Assembly (NCBI GenBank): GCA_903995115.1
Contig: LR877145.1
Coordinates: forward strand, 434,001-498,000
Origin: Angomonas deanei
Lineage: Eukaryota > Euglenozoa > Kinetoplastea > Trypanosomatida > Trypanosomatidae
Reading direction: 5' to 3'
DNA: 64,000 nt
The stretch's first letter is position 1; each line of letters begins with the position of its first letter. A program made the translations under genes and the position numbers. Below are positions 10,301-19,290 of this stretch, in pieces. The notes below the pieces were generated by a model. It saw only the letters and a program-made list of their open reading frames with translations, searched no databases and was not told where the DNA came from.

Positions 10301-13300
10301 TGTTCTCCCTCCAGCGAAAAGTAATAGTTGTCGTCGAAGCCTAGAATCGTGGAGGCCCACGCCTCACTCTTGGAGAACAAGTGGTGCATCCACGGCAAGT
10401 GTGAGACGACAGAGAGCACCGGAAGCAGCAGAAAGAGGGTGGCGATGGGTCTCCAGAGACTGTAAAAGTGCAGGTGCAGGTACTCCACATAGGAAACCAG
10501 GAGAATGCCTCCCAGTGTCAGAAGAGCGTTCACGATGGACGGGGTCAGCAGCATTCCCGAGACTAAAGTCGCCACCGCCAGAGGACAAACCGATGCAATG
10601 CAATAGGTAAAATAAAGATTCCAGCGATAGTACCAGCTGTGCGTGCACTCCTCCGGGAGGGACGGCACCACCTGCTGGAACACCTCTAGCGAGAGGGACG
10701 ACAGGCATTCCCCTTTCGGCAGTTGCGATCGGACCCAATCAATGCAGGAGGTGACACCGTTATACGCATGCAAGTCCAGCGCCCCACTTGCGGCAAGAAT
10801 AGAATCCCGGTGGCGACGTACACTGTGTTGGAGGCACATGGCAGCAAACAGGCACAGATAGAAGGCATCCATATTGTCATCCGGGGCCATGCCCCAATAC
10901 TCCCAGGAGTGTCTACCCTTGACGTTGTTTGTCGTGATATGTGCATTGAAAAAGTGCAGGACGGTGACGCAGAGGAGGGTGATCGAAACCCCCACCAAAC
11001 CACACAATGAAGAAAATCGCTTTTCCAAAAACTTTATCCGCCCTCCACCGAACAACACCACCAACAGTACAAGTGTCATCGCCCCCAAAGACGAGTACTG
11101 TGTGTAATACAAGCCTATCAAAAGGGACAAGAGCACAAACTCAAATGCCTCCAAATAGCAGACAAACCGACACAACAGACAGGAGTTGGTGATTGCGTTT
11201 AGAAAATAGGGTCCGACGGATGAGCGTGAGAAGGAGCACCGCGATCGGCCACCCCGCGGTGACGAGGGCAGACGTATCCCCCTCCTGCTTTTGCAGTCCA
11301 AGCAGTGTGCTGAGTGGTAGTGTGTTTCCTTCCGTGCCGTAGGGAATGGCGAAAGGGATGGCTGGGACCCATCGCAGTTGATACACAAACAAGACGGCAC
11401 AATGTAGGTAGGCGTAGGGCCACACCACACAGGGGGCTGCATCGAACAGAAACAGTACAAGATACACCAAATGCAGAGCACGCACACGTCCTCCCTCGCC
11501 GGGAAGGATAGCGACACCCATGAAAGAAAAATGCTGCCGTACGCCAAGAACATCACTAACCCGCCACAGTAATACTCTGTCGTCTTGAAGACGAAGGAGA
11601 GCGCTCGCTGCAACGGCATATCCCGGGCAAACTTTTCGGTGGGTATCACACGGAAAGTGAGCGGGTGAACCGACAGCACCAGGCCTGTCGTGATGTACCA
11701 CGGCGCCAGCTGCGGTAGTAGCCAGCCGGTGTTGGGGTGGGTCAGGAATCCAATTTCCTTCCCGCACTGCACCGCGCTCAGTGCATCCCCGCAGTAAGGG
11801 AGGTACGCCTCCACCCAGGCCAACAAACTGGCACGCACAAACGGCAGCTGCGACACGGTGGTGACGAACGCAATGATAACACCGTACACGCCGCACACCA
11901 GACGGCACACACGAATAACCCTCGCGTTACCGTAGGAAACGGTCACCAACAGAGAGAGCGTGCCCAGGAGGAAGCCGGACACAAACATGGAGTGGAACGA
12001 TACAGCGGCTGTCACGGCGGCGGAGACGAGGGCGAGAGTAGCGGTCGCCCACGGAACCCAACTTTGCAGCAGGGAAGAGTTTTGGAACTCGCGGAGCTCC
12101 TTTCGTCGCAGCACCGCGCCCCAACTCAGGCACTGTCCATTCACGACTCGCTGCAGTACAGTGAGGGATATGAAACCCAGAAAGTAAAACCAAGCGTCCC
12201 AGCGGTGTGACAGCTTCTTTAAGCCCAGAACAGAAAGTGGAATGCTCGTCCCTGGTAGGTATTCCGGTTCTTCGGGAAGAAAGGCAAGGACGTAGTTGTA
12301 CACCACTAATACGAGGCCGACCGACGCTACCGACAAGGATGCCAAGTGGGGTCTGACAATGATCCAGTCCGGTTTGACAAAGTAGACGACTAGCAAGGCT
12401 AACAAAAGTGCATGCAGCAGGTCTGTCGTCGTCGTCCACGTGCCGCCCAGGAGCAGGGCGAGGAGCACCGTGGGGTAGTACACCAAATAAAGAAGGTGTC
12501 GCAGAAGGAGAACGGCGCGGCGCCACAGTGAGGCCGCAGTAGTCGCACACGCCGCGCACAACTCGTCCTGTACGACCACACCGCCAGTCAGCCGGTTGCG
12601 CTCCGGCCCATACGGCAGACGGCCCACGCACTGGGTGAAAAGCGCATCTCGATCGGCCTCAGACTGTAGCCGCCGCACCTGTTCGGCAAAAGCATGGATA
12701 TCGGCCGTTCGCTCTTCTCCCAGAACAGCCTCCACTAGCGGCTCCCTCGTCCGTGTGCTCTGAGTCTTCTCTTCTTCTTATCATACTATTCTCCGCCGTC
12801 ACGGCGCGGCTGTCATTTAGCGCCTCTCTCTTTCTGAACACTCCTCTCCTGAAAACCGTATGTACGATCACATAACTCAAAAACAAAAGGGTACTGACGG
12901 AAAACTGAACATACGCCAGCACCGCGTCGCCAGGCTGCAGAAACAGTAACGCCAGCCAACTTTCACGGAGGAGTGGGAACAGACAGACGTACTGCAGCAT
13001 CATGGCCAGGCCGAGCACCAGGGCGGTCGGCACCAGGGCACGAAGGGTATTGGGAAATGTGCCGCCCGCCGCCTGGACCACCAGGGGAACGAGGGTCAGG
13101 GAGGCAACGGTGGGAAGGAAGACAATGAAGGCGGCGCCCGTCAGGAGGATGGCTAGCTGCACACAGACGTCACAGTTATCGTTACCACCGGTCGCCAGTG
13201 AAGTCTCCCTCTCCTCTCTCCACGTGTGCGACGGACGCCGGCGTGAGGCGGAGGAGCGGTTGGAGAGCAAGCTGGTCTGTTCCGCCTCTGTGACAGGAGG

Positions 13301-14037
13301 GAAGGAAACAAGGAGCTGATCACCACGAGTGCACACAGGCACACCAACTGGGTGAGCAGCAAACATGACCTCCATAACGGCGCACGAGGATCCCACAAAT
13401 ACGTGTTGGCCACCGCGTCCACCACCTCTGGCACACTACCCACCGCAATGTGTATATTGTGAAAGAAACACGCCAATAACAGCACACCCGTTGCAGCGAC
13501 GCGGAGGAACGTAAACGGTAGCGTTTTCCCTAACAGTAAAGAGCGGTTGGCAATGTAGAATAACAGCAGTAGCAGCAATCCTGGGAGAGAAGGCGCCCAC
13601 GCCGCCGCGAGTAGCGCCACAATGCAGAAGGCCCAGCCGTACAGAAGGTTCGACCCTTTGGGCCGGCGTAGTGCGTTCCACCGCCGCGGGAGGGCGCAAC
13701 TCACTACGCACAGGATTAGACTACTGAGCAGGGAGGCGGCGGTGACGGAGGGAGGCGTGTCCACCCACAGGCACACCCCACACAGTCTCAGCACGACGGA
13801 TAAAGGGGGCCAAATCGGTGTACGATTGGCCAGTGCGTAGTACAGTACATTGACCAGCACCGAGAGGCACAGACTACCCATGACATAGAGCAGGGTGTAG
13901 GTCTTCAGCCGGTTGGGGAGTGGTGTGAGCCACCGGCTAAGCACCAATAATAATAGCGGAGAGCACGCCATGTGTCCTCCGACGATGGACGCAAAAAGCA
14001 GCGCGGCAGCAAGTAATACTCTACAGAAAATAAACAT
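7378..14037 (-). CDS. PIEZO: Piezo-type mechanosensitive ion channel homolog, frame changes four times
   Basis: Coding similarity runs over 6.66 kb, about 2,220 codons, with dozens of hydrophobic spans. The last 90 residues match the Piezo C-terminus: a final membrane helix (LVALYTTFVLAFGRLLRSMM), then MTDPIPLLQVIQ, a REAGELVVEHRVY segment and LIDLLRSPE, the known ETGELELEE and LYRSPE region. Upstream repeats carry the Piezo-like pair VYLVLFLF and LGLQK/LGLKK. A basic helical stretch near 10,080-10,220 may be the beam. The start is the ATG at 14037 (MFIFCRVLL). The frame follows one phase to about 13,290, another to about 12,700, returns to the first, leaves it again at about 11,490 and returns at about 11,190. 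Net length stays a multiple of three. Sequence errors, a pseudogene or slippage are all possible. Confidence 0.85.
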
Positions 14038-14282
14038 GCTTACCTTTCCGAAATAAAAAAATGTGAAATATTTTGAGTTTACACTTGTACCTTTGCAAGA
14101 AATAAAAAAGAATGAAGAATAAGAAAAAATGGTTATAATGGTTAAAACATCTGAATCACACATGGAAATGAAAAGCAATCTTACTCAGTGTTATGACGCT
14201 AATTTTTGTATGTGTGACTATATATACTACGATTTTAATTGATTTGTCATTTTTTCAATAAAATGTTTCATTTTTTTTTTTT

Positions 14283-14849
14283 TTAATTATTGTATAAAGT
14301 GGACCGAGCCCCCTTCACAAAGTCCGGTGTCCCCCAGCGTCGCTGCAGCCGTCCGTGGGACTTGACTAGGTTCCACATGTGCTGTCTCCGCCAGTGGGTG
14401 ATGGCGGTATTCTCAATCGTGTTATCGGCTATCATGGATTGCAGTCGGCTGTTCACCATCTCATCGAAGGCGGTCATCCCGGTCGCCTTGGTCTCCTCCT
14501 GCAGGACCGCCTGTCCCCACTGCATCACCTGACGGTGCGAGGGGTGGAGAAAGAGGACGCCGCCGTCGGCCAGGGCGAAGGCACGGAAGTTGGGGGAGAG
14601 CGCCTTGGTGGTGGGACTAAGGCCACCCTCTGGGCTCAGGCTGCCGTACAGGGGCTTCTCTAGCATCGGCTCCACGGTGAAGCGGCGGTCCTTCTTGGTA
14701 GAGTACACCGACATACCGAACCCGCCGAACCCGTACCGCACGAAGCCTCTATTATAGACACGACCGTAGCGTGTACCCGCGTTGGGGTGGAGGGCGCGCT
14801 TTTTTTGATGCGACTGCACACGCAGTAAGACCGGTGAGCAGCGTAGCAT
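14283..14849 (-). CDS. mitochondrial-looking basic protein, perhaps a mitoribosomal subunit
   Basis: A 188-residue basic protein. The N-terminus MLRCSPVLLRVQSHQKKR looks like a mitochondrial targeting sequence. A short region (HPNAGTRYGRVYNRGF, then YGFGGFG, and later FRAFALADGGVLFLHP) loosely recalls bacterial L27 (FALVDGVV.F), so a bL27m-like ribosomal role is a guess. The C-terminal half is helical and charged and has no motif I know. The start is the ATG at 14849. The gene sits directly upstream, in the direction of transcription, of the Piezo-like gene. Confidence 0.8.
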   Translation of the reverse strand: MLRCSPVLLRVQSHQKKRALHPNAGTRYGRVYNRGFVRYGFGGFGMSVYSTKKDRRFTVEPMLEKPLYGSLSPEGGLSPTTKALSPNFRAFALADGGVLFLHPSHRQVMQWGQAVLQEETKATGMTAFDEMVNSRLQSMIADNTIENTAITHWRRQHMWNLVKSHGRLQRRWGTPDFVKGARSTLYNN

Positions 14850-15025
14850 GAGGTTATACTACTATTCTGACAATGAATGAACTTCTTAAAAAAAGGGGGA
14901 AGAGAGGGAAAAAAATGGTATACGACAGATCACTTTTCTTGTGTGTCTCTAGCAAAAAACAGAAAACAGTATTACCATTGAAACACGCACCTATAAATAT
15001 ATATTGTATACAAGTGCATAGCCTC

Positions 15026-15367
15026 TTACTCAAACGGGGAGGAAACCTCCAGCGCCTTCGCCTCTCTCAGCTGCGCTATCCGCAAGGGCACTCCATCCTT
15101 CTCCTCCGGTAGCGGTGTCACCTCCACCGCGGTGGCCTCATCGGCCTGGTCTACCCGATTCCTCTCCCGTGCCGCCTCGACCCCACGGCGTATCTCGTCC
15201 TCGAGGGACTTGAGCGAGTTGACGGGGTCCGAGTTGGCCTGGACGGAGATGCGCTGGGTAGGGGTCTGCAGGAAGGAGGGACGCAGCTGGCTGCCGGCCC
15301 GGGCGGCGAGCGGGGGGAGACTGGGGGGCGCGGTGGGGCTTTGCGAGGCCATTGTACTACTACTCAT
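15026..15367 (-). CDS. small protein of unknown function
   Basis: A 113-residue protein: a Ser/Pro-rich first 35 residues, then one predicted helix (LKSLEDEIRRGVEAARERNRV) with coiled-coil character and an acidic tail. The start is the ATG at 15367, with a second Met five codons in. T-runs on the coding strand lie upstream. It is judged real from its codon use, its start context and its place in the gene series. No family is recognised. Confidence 0.68.
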   Translation of the reverse strand: MSSSTMASQSPTAPPSLPPLAARAGSQLRPSFLQTPTQRISVQANSDPVNSLKSLEDEIRRGVEAARERNRVDQADEATAVEVTPLPEEKDGVPLRIAQLREAKALEVSSPFE

Positions 15368-15755
15368 TTTTATTTATTGTTTGTTTGTTTTTCTGATTGT
15401 AATATTTTACTTCTGCTTCTTTCTTTATGTTAGATGGAGCAGGGTGGTTTTTATCTCTATCGTAGTCTACTCTAGAAATAAAAAAAAAAAAGCTTCTTTT
15501 GAAAGAGACAGAGGAGGGGAAAAAAGGTATTTTACACGCGTTGAATAATAAAAAATAAAAAACACAGAGCACGACAATCCTACTCTCCTACGATGCAAAA
15601 ACAAAGCCATGAAGTTATTTGATTAGTCTTACAGTTTTATAAAAAAAAAAAAGGAAAAGAGAAATTTTTTATCCGTCCTTCCCATACAAACCGAAACACA
15701 CTCCTACTCTATGATTCATTATGATGATGATTGTTATATTTCATAATGAATGGAT
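15368..15755. other. intergenic, no gene seen
   Basis: About 390 AT-rich bases between the small protein gene and the bromodomain gene, with A-runs near 15480-15491 and 15640-15652. Reading frames here are short and composed of low-complexity sequence. Confidence 0.6.
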
Positions 15756-16406
15756 TTATGCCTTGGGGGCGTTGCGCTCCACAAACGAGCGAATCGCCTT
15801 AATATGCTTCACCTTCAGTCCTGCCATGTCTAACGAATCATCGGTAATGAGACTAGGCTCCTCTTTTTTCAAATAGTTATTAATAAACTCGAGGAGCCGG
15901 TCGTCGCTCCAGGAGGCGGCGGTGTTCCCTAGCCACTCAATGTCCTCCTCCGAGGCGATGCTGTCCTCGGCGTAGTCGTGCCGAATGCGCTCCAGCGCCT
16001 CCTCGCACCGCCGTGCCTCCTTCGTGAGAGAGTGATCGTTCCCATTGAAGAGACGACAGTTCTCCCAAATCTGTGCTACATCGCTCATCACCTGTGCCGC
16101 GTTGCTGTACACCTGGCCCCCCGCGATCCGGTCGAGCACCGTCCGCAGCGAGACAGGTGTCTTCACGACATCGTAGTAGCGATAAATGTTCAACTCTAAC
16201 GCGTTCACTGGTTCACGGAACTGTACCGAGCTGCTCTCCTCGCTGTAGAGCTTGTAGAGGCAGTGGTAAAGGTCGCGCACCTCGGGGACGGTGTGGAGCG
16301 AAGGGTTGTACTCGTGCTTACCTACCGGGAGGGGACGGGGGTGGGTGAGGGCACAGTCTATATAACGAATGAGCTGATCAATACGCTCCACTCCTTGTTC
16401 GGCCAT
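15756..16406 (-). CDS. bromodomain factor-like protein
   Basis: A 216-residue protein. Residues about 60-140 form a bromodomain: FREPVNALELNIYRYYDVV (ZA loop and the Tyr-containing segment), VKTPVSLRTVLDRI, then a helix ending CRLFNGND with the acetyl-lysine-binding Asn near residue 121. A C-terminal helical region (DDRLLEFINNYLKKEE) could act like an extra-terminal interaction segment. Bromodomain factors in kinetoplastids read histone acetylation at transcription start regions; that role is inferred from the family. The protein is short compared with BET proteins and carries a single bromodomain. The start is the ATG at 16406. Confidence 0.9.
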   Translation of the reverse strand: MAEQGVERIDQLIRYIDCALTHPRPLPVGKHEYNPSLHTVPEVRDLYHCLYKLYSEESSSVQFREPVNALELNIYRYYDVVKTPVSLRTVLDRIAGGQVYSNAAQVMSDVAQIWENCRLFNGNDHSLTKEARRCEEALERIRHDYAEDSIASEEDIEWLGNTAASWSDDRLLEFINNYLKKEEPSLITDDSLDMAGLKVKHIKAIRSFVERNAPKA

Positions 16407-16624
16407 CTGCGTGTGTGTGTTTGTATTTTTAATTTTTATTATTATTCTGTAAGTGTGTATCTCTAAGGCTTCGTGATCACAATAGAAGGTGTGGATGGGA
16501 GAAGGGAGAATTGAAGAGGAAATCAGTTGTTTGTCTGTTTTTCACATCCGTAAGAAAAAAAGGGAAAACAATGCCTGTTTTATGTATTTACGTGTATGTG
16601 TGAATGTTATTATTTTAGACACTA

Positions 16625-16933
16625 TTACCGAAAGTGTGTGGGGAAGCCGGGCTCATCCTGACGATCCACCGCCCGCACCCTCAGCCCCCTATAATTATAC
16701 TGATTCTGACTTTTTTTTAGATTGGAGATGACAGACTTTTTCCACGGGGGGAGCGCCTCGTCAGGGACAAACACTAAACCCTCCGCGTTGATCTTCTCGA
16801 ACTCCTCCAGCTTTTCTCTATCCTTGATGTAATGATCGTCGCGCAAGACAGGCTTGTACGGCTCGAAACGGCCTTTCAAGAGCATTTGGGGACGAGTGAG
16901 TTTATGCGCCTTGATGAATCGTTTTAAGGGCAT
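16625..16933 (-). CDS. small basic protein, possibly mitochondrial
   Basis: A 102-residue basic protein beginning MPLKRFIKAHKLTRPQM, which could be a targeting sequence or an RNA-binding tail. It is rich in Lys/Arg and aromatic residues. A central FVPDEALPPWKKS segment and the tail QYNYRGLRVRAVDRQDEPGF are the most distinctive parts. Size and charge would suit a mitoribosomal or respiratory subunit, but no family is recognised. The start is the ATG at 16933, preceded by (AAT)n-like repeats and a T-run on the coding strand. Confidence 0.75.
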   Translation of the reverse strand: MPLKRFIKAHKLTRPQMLLKGRFEPYKPVLRDDHYIKDREKLEEFEKINAEGLVFVPDEALPPWKKSVISNLKKSQNQYNYRGLRVRAVDRQDEPGFPTHFR

Positions 16934-17430
16934 CTTTATTATTATTATTATTGTTTGCTTTTACAACTATTTTTTTTTTTGTTTCTGTCGTTACTTGAAA
17001 GGAAAAAAAGAGGGTGGATTTGCCACTTATAAAAACAATAAATAAAAACAAATAGTGCAGTTCAAGAACAATAAACTCCGAAAGGAAAAAAAAAAAGTGG
17101 GAAGCCCCAGACAACACCTTTTATAAACGTTAACAATGTGCTCATTTCATACAAAAAGAAAAAAAATTGATAGATACGGTAGTTGAAGAATCCTTACATA
17201 CAATAACAATAAAAACCCTGGGAAGAAAAAGTAAAAAAATTTTTTTTTGTATTTTCCCAATTTGGATAAGAATTCTAAAAAAGGAGAAGAGGCGTCGTCC
17301 TCAGCGGGTCTGTTCTTCGGTTCACTCTCTCTTTCTCTATATGGTGAGCCGCTTTTACCACGGTCGTTTATTTTTTTACTCTTTTTAAAAAAATCTTTCC
17401 TTCTATTAGGTTTTATTATTATCCTCCACC
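16934..17430. other. intergenic, no gene seen
   Basis: About 500 AT-rich bases with several homopolymer tracts (16970-16980, 17085-17095, 17235-17247). It probably holds the 3' UTR of the 17.4-17.8 kb gene and the splice signal of the 16.6-16.9 kb gene. No RNA gene is recognised. Confidence 0.6.
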
Positions 17431-17835
17431 CTACTTCTTCGCCTTCGCAGCCTCCGCGGATGCGTCGCTAGCTACGGCCGGCTTTTCCTTCAGCGTCGGT
17501 CCCACGAGGGGCACCCAGGAGAAGCGACCTACGCACATGGCGGTCCAGAAGACCGCTGGTAAGGCCAGCAGGTGCACGCACAGCATCGAGGCGGAGGGGA
17601 AAGAACTGGTGGGGTGCTTGGCGACGAAGGCGCACTCGTCCGCTAGTCGTGCCACGCGGTACCGGAAGAGCATCGACTGCAGTTTGAGGAACTCACTGCT
17701 GAGGCCGCTTGCCATGTCTATTTGCTCCTTATTGCACCGGGCGAGGGTTTGCTCGAAGGTTTGGGACTCCTTGGGGTCACGAAGGAACTTGCTGATGGGC
17801 TGGCGCGCTAGGCGGATGGTCTGGCGGTGGAACAT
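17431..17835 (-). CDS. small membrane protein, probably mitochondrial
   Basis: A 134-residue protein. The N-terminus MFHRQTIRLARQPISKFLR is basic and amphipathic, like a presequence. A hydrophobic span at about residues 84-102 (SMLCVHLLALPAVFWTAMCVG) suggests one membrane helix, and the tail is Ala/Lys-rich. The start is the ATG at 17835, directly after a run of 14 T on the coding strand. The upstream in-frame extension is low-complexity Phe and is not used here. It may be an accessory subunit of an inner-membrane complex; the family is not recognised. Confidence 0.78.
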   Translation of the reverse strand: MFHRQTIRLARQPISKFLRDPKESQTFEQTLARCNKEQIDMASGLSSEFLKLQSMLFRYRVARLADECAFVAKHPTSSFPSASMLCVHLLALPAVFWTAMCVGRFSWVPLVGPTLKEKPAVASDASAEAAKAKK

Positions 17836-18058
17836 ATTAAATTTATAAAAAAAAAAAAAAATTAGATTGCTAACGAAAAAAAGAGGAGGGAGGGGGAGAC
17901 GATGCATACATTAGACTCGTACGGTTGGGCAAAAAGGAATAACAAAAAAAAGAGGCAATAACAAACGCGAAACACAAGTGAATCCTTATAAATCAAAAAT
18001 AACAAAATCAAGAAACGAACTCTTCCATTCAAGATAAAAGTAGCGCACACTACATCAC

Positions 18059-18268
18059 TTACTTCTTAGCGAAGGCGGCGATGCGGGCACGGCGGGCCTT
18101 AATGGCGACCTTCTGGTTGTTCTTGCGCACGCGGCGGGCGTTCACAATAGCGGGCAGCCATCCTCCGCGGGAGGAGTTGTGAAGGCACAGGGGAAGAGGG
18201 CGCTTGATGCCGTTCCTGTGGTTCTTGTGGGACTGGTTGTGGTTAGTGTGGTTCTTGGACTTGGCCAT
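18059..18268 (-). CDS. RPL29: 60S ribosomal protein eL29, copy 1
   Basis: A 69-residue basic protein with the eL29 signature at its start, MAKSKNHTNHNQSHKNHRNGIKRP, followed by the kinetoplastid-style GGWLPAI and NARRVRKNNQK segments. It is a component of the large cytosolic ribosomal subunit. The coding sequence matches copy 2 at all but one position (a silent change), while the flanks on both sides differ completely. The start is the ATG at 18268, with a strong pyrimidine tract and AG just upstream. Confidence 0.96.
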   Translation of the reverse strand: MAKSKNHTNHNQSHKNHRNGIKRPLPLCLHNSSRGGWLPAIVNARRVRKNNQKVAIKARRARIAAFAKK

Positions 18269-18290
18269 TGTGGTAGTTCTTGAAGAAGAG

Positions 18291-18321
18291 CTTTAAAAAA
18301 GAGAAGGAGAAAGAAAAAAGT
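18291..18321 (-). promoter_or_regulatory. RPL29: predicted spliced-leader acceptor of eL29 copy 1
   Basis: On the coding strand an almost pure pyrimidine tract of about 26 nt ends in TTTTAAAG. The AG at 18292-18291 is the first after the tract and lies about 22 nt before the ATG. It fits the kinetoplastid trans-splicing rule; the exact site is inferred. Confidence 0.6.
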
Positions 18322-18479
18322 GGGTTTATCCAATTCCATCATCAGTAAACGATTAGCAACGACAAAATACGACTACAAAAAACAAAAACAAGAAAACGAA
18401 AATTTTAAATAAAAAATAATAATGAAATCAGGGGAACGAGTAAAGCATATACATGCGTCACACACTCTCAAAAACCAGT

Positions 18480-18689
18480 TTACTTCTTAGCGAAGGCGGC
18501 GATGCGGGCACGACGGGCCTTAATGGCGACCTTCTGGTTGTTCTTGCGCACGCGGCGGGCGTTCACAATAGCGGGCAGCCATCCTCCGCGGGAGGAGTTG
18601 TGAAGGCACAGGGGAAGAGGGCGCTTGATGCCGTTCCTGTGGTTCTTGTGGGACTGGTTGTGGTTAGTGTGGTTCTTGGACTTGGCCAT
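18480..18689 (-). CDS. RPL29: 60S ribosomal protein eL29, copy 2
   Basis: It encodes the same 69 residues as copy 1 and is transcribed first of the two. The only nucleotide difference I see is one silent change near the 3' end. Upstream, a tract of C and T (about 18725-18752 on the coding strand) precedes AG dinucleotides and the ATG at 18689. Different UTRs with an identical product suggest gene conversion limited to the reading frame, or strong purifying selection. Confidence 0.96.
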   Translation of the reverse strand: MAKSKNHTNHNQSHKNHRNGIKRPLPLCLHNSSRGGWLPAIVNARRVRKNNQKVAIKARRARIAAFAKK

Positions 18690-19290
18690 TGGTATACTAT
18701 ATCCTTTACCTCTTTATACAAGGGGAGATTGGGGGAAAAGAAGGAAGATGAGCTCTAACGGTGAAGGGTGCGGCATTGAATAAAAAAAGGAAAATAGAAA
18801 ACATTCTCGAACGAACAAAAAAAAGGGGGAACTATAACAGTAATGGTAATAAGTGTAGTAGGACAAAAGGGGGCATTCCTTACATTCTTTTTTTTTTTTT
18901 TTCATTGTTGTTTTTTTGGGCTGTTGTGTATTCTTCCCGTCGCAATAATCTACAAACTCGGTCCACCGCCGACCTAAAAAAAAAAAAAAATAGACAAGTA
19001 ATGCCACTTGCATTCGCATACATGCACATAAAAAAGAAATATGCTTGCCGATGTGCGTACGCCCTGCAGGTATTACTGTCTCTCCGGCAGAAGAACTAGC
19101 ACCAATAAAAAAAAAACGAATGTATTTGTAAATGTCAAAATAATAAATAATAAAAAAGGAGAAACGTGCTTCGCAACGAGAAAAAGAAAAATGAAATATT
19201 TTATATATATATAAATATGAATAAAATTTCAGGACCGAAATGAAAAAACATCACCGCCTGAACAATGTTCTACAATGTATCCCCACCACA
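18690..19290. other. intergenic, no gene seen (600 bp)
   Basis: The second-longest gap in the window. It is AT-rich with T-runs on both strands (18888-18902, 18975-18989). The part at 18905-19100 is of more mixed composition and could hold a small RNA, but I can identify no box motifs or tRNA arms. It presumably contains the 3' UTR of the CRAL-TRIO gene. Confidence 0.5.

Noticed and set aside
12659-13396. A separate 245-residue gene upstream of the Piezo body
   Set aside because: It has no start of its own with a splice signal, and its membrane helices continue those of the adjoining phases. It is taken as part of the Piezo gene.
7378-14037. Introns explaining the Piezo frame changes
   Set aside because: Coding signal continues right across the junctions with no gap of non-coding sequence, and no GT...AG pair of sensible length is evident.
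18059-18689. An assembly duplicate of one eL29 gene
   Set aside because: The flanks differ on both sides, so these are two loci.
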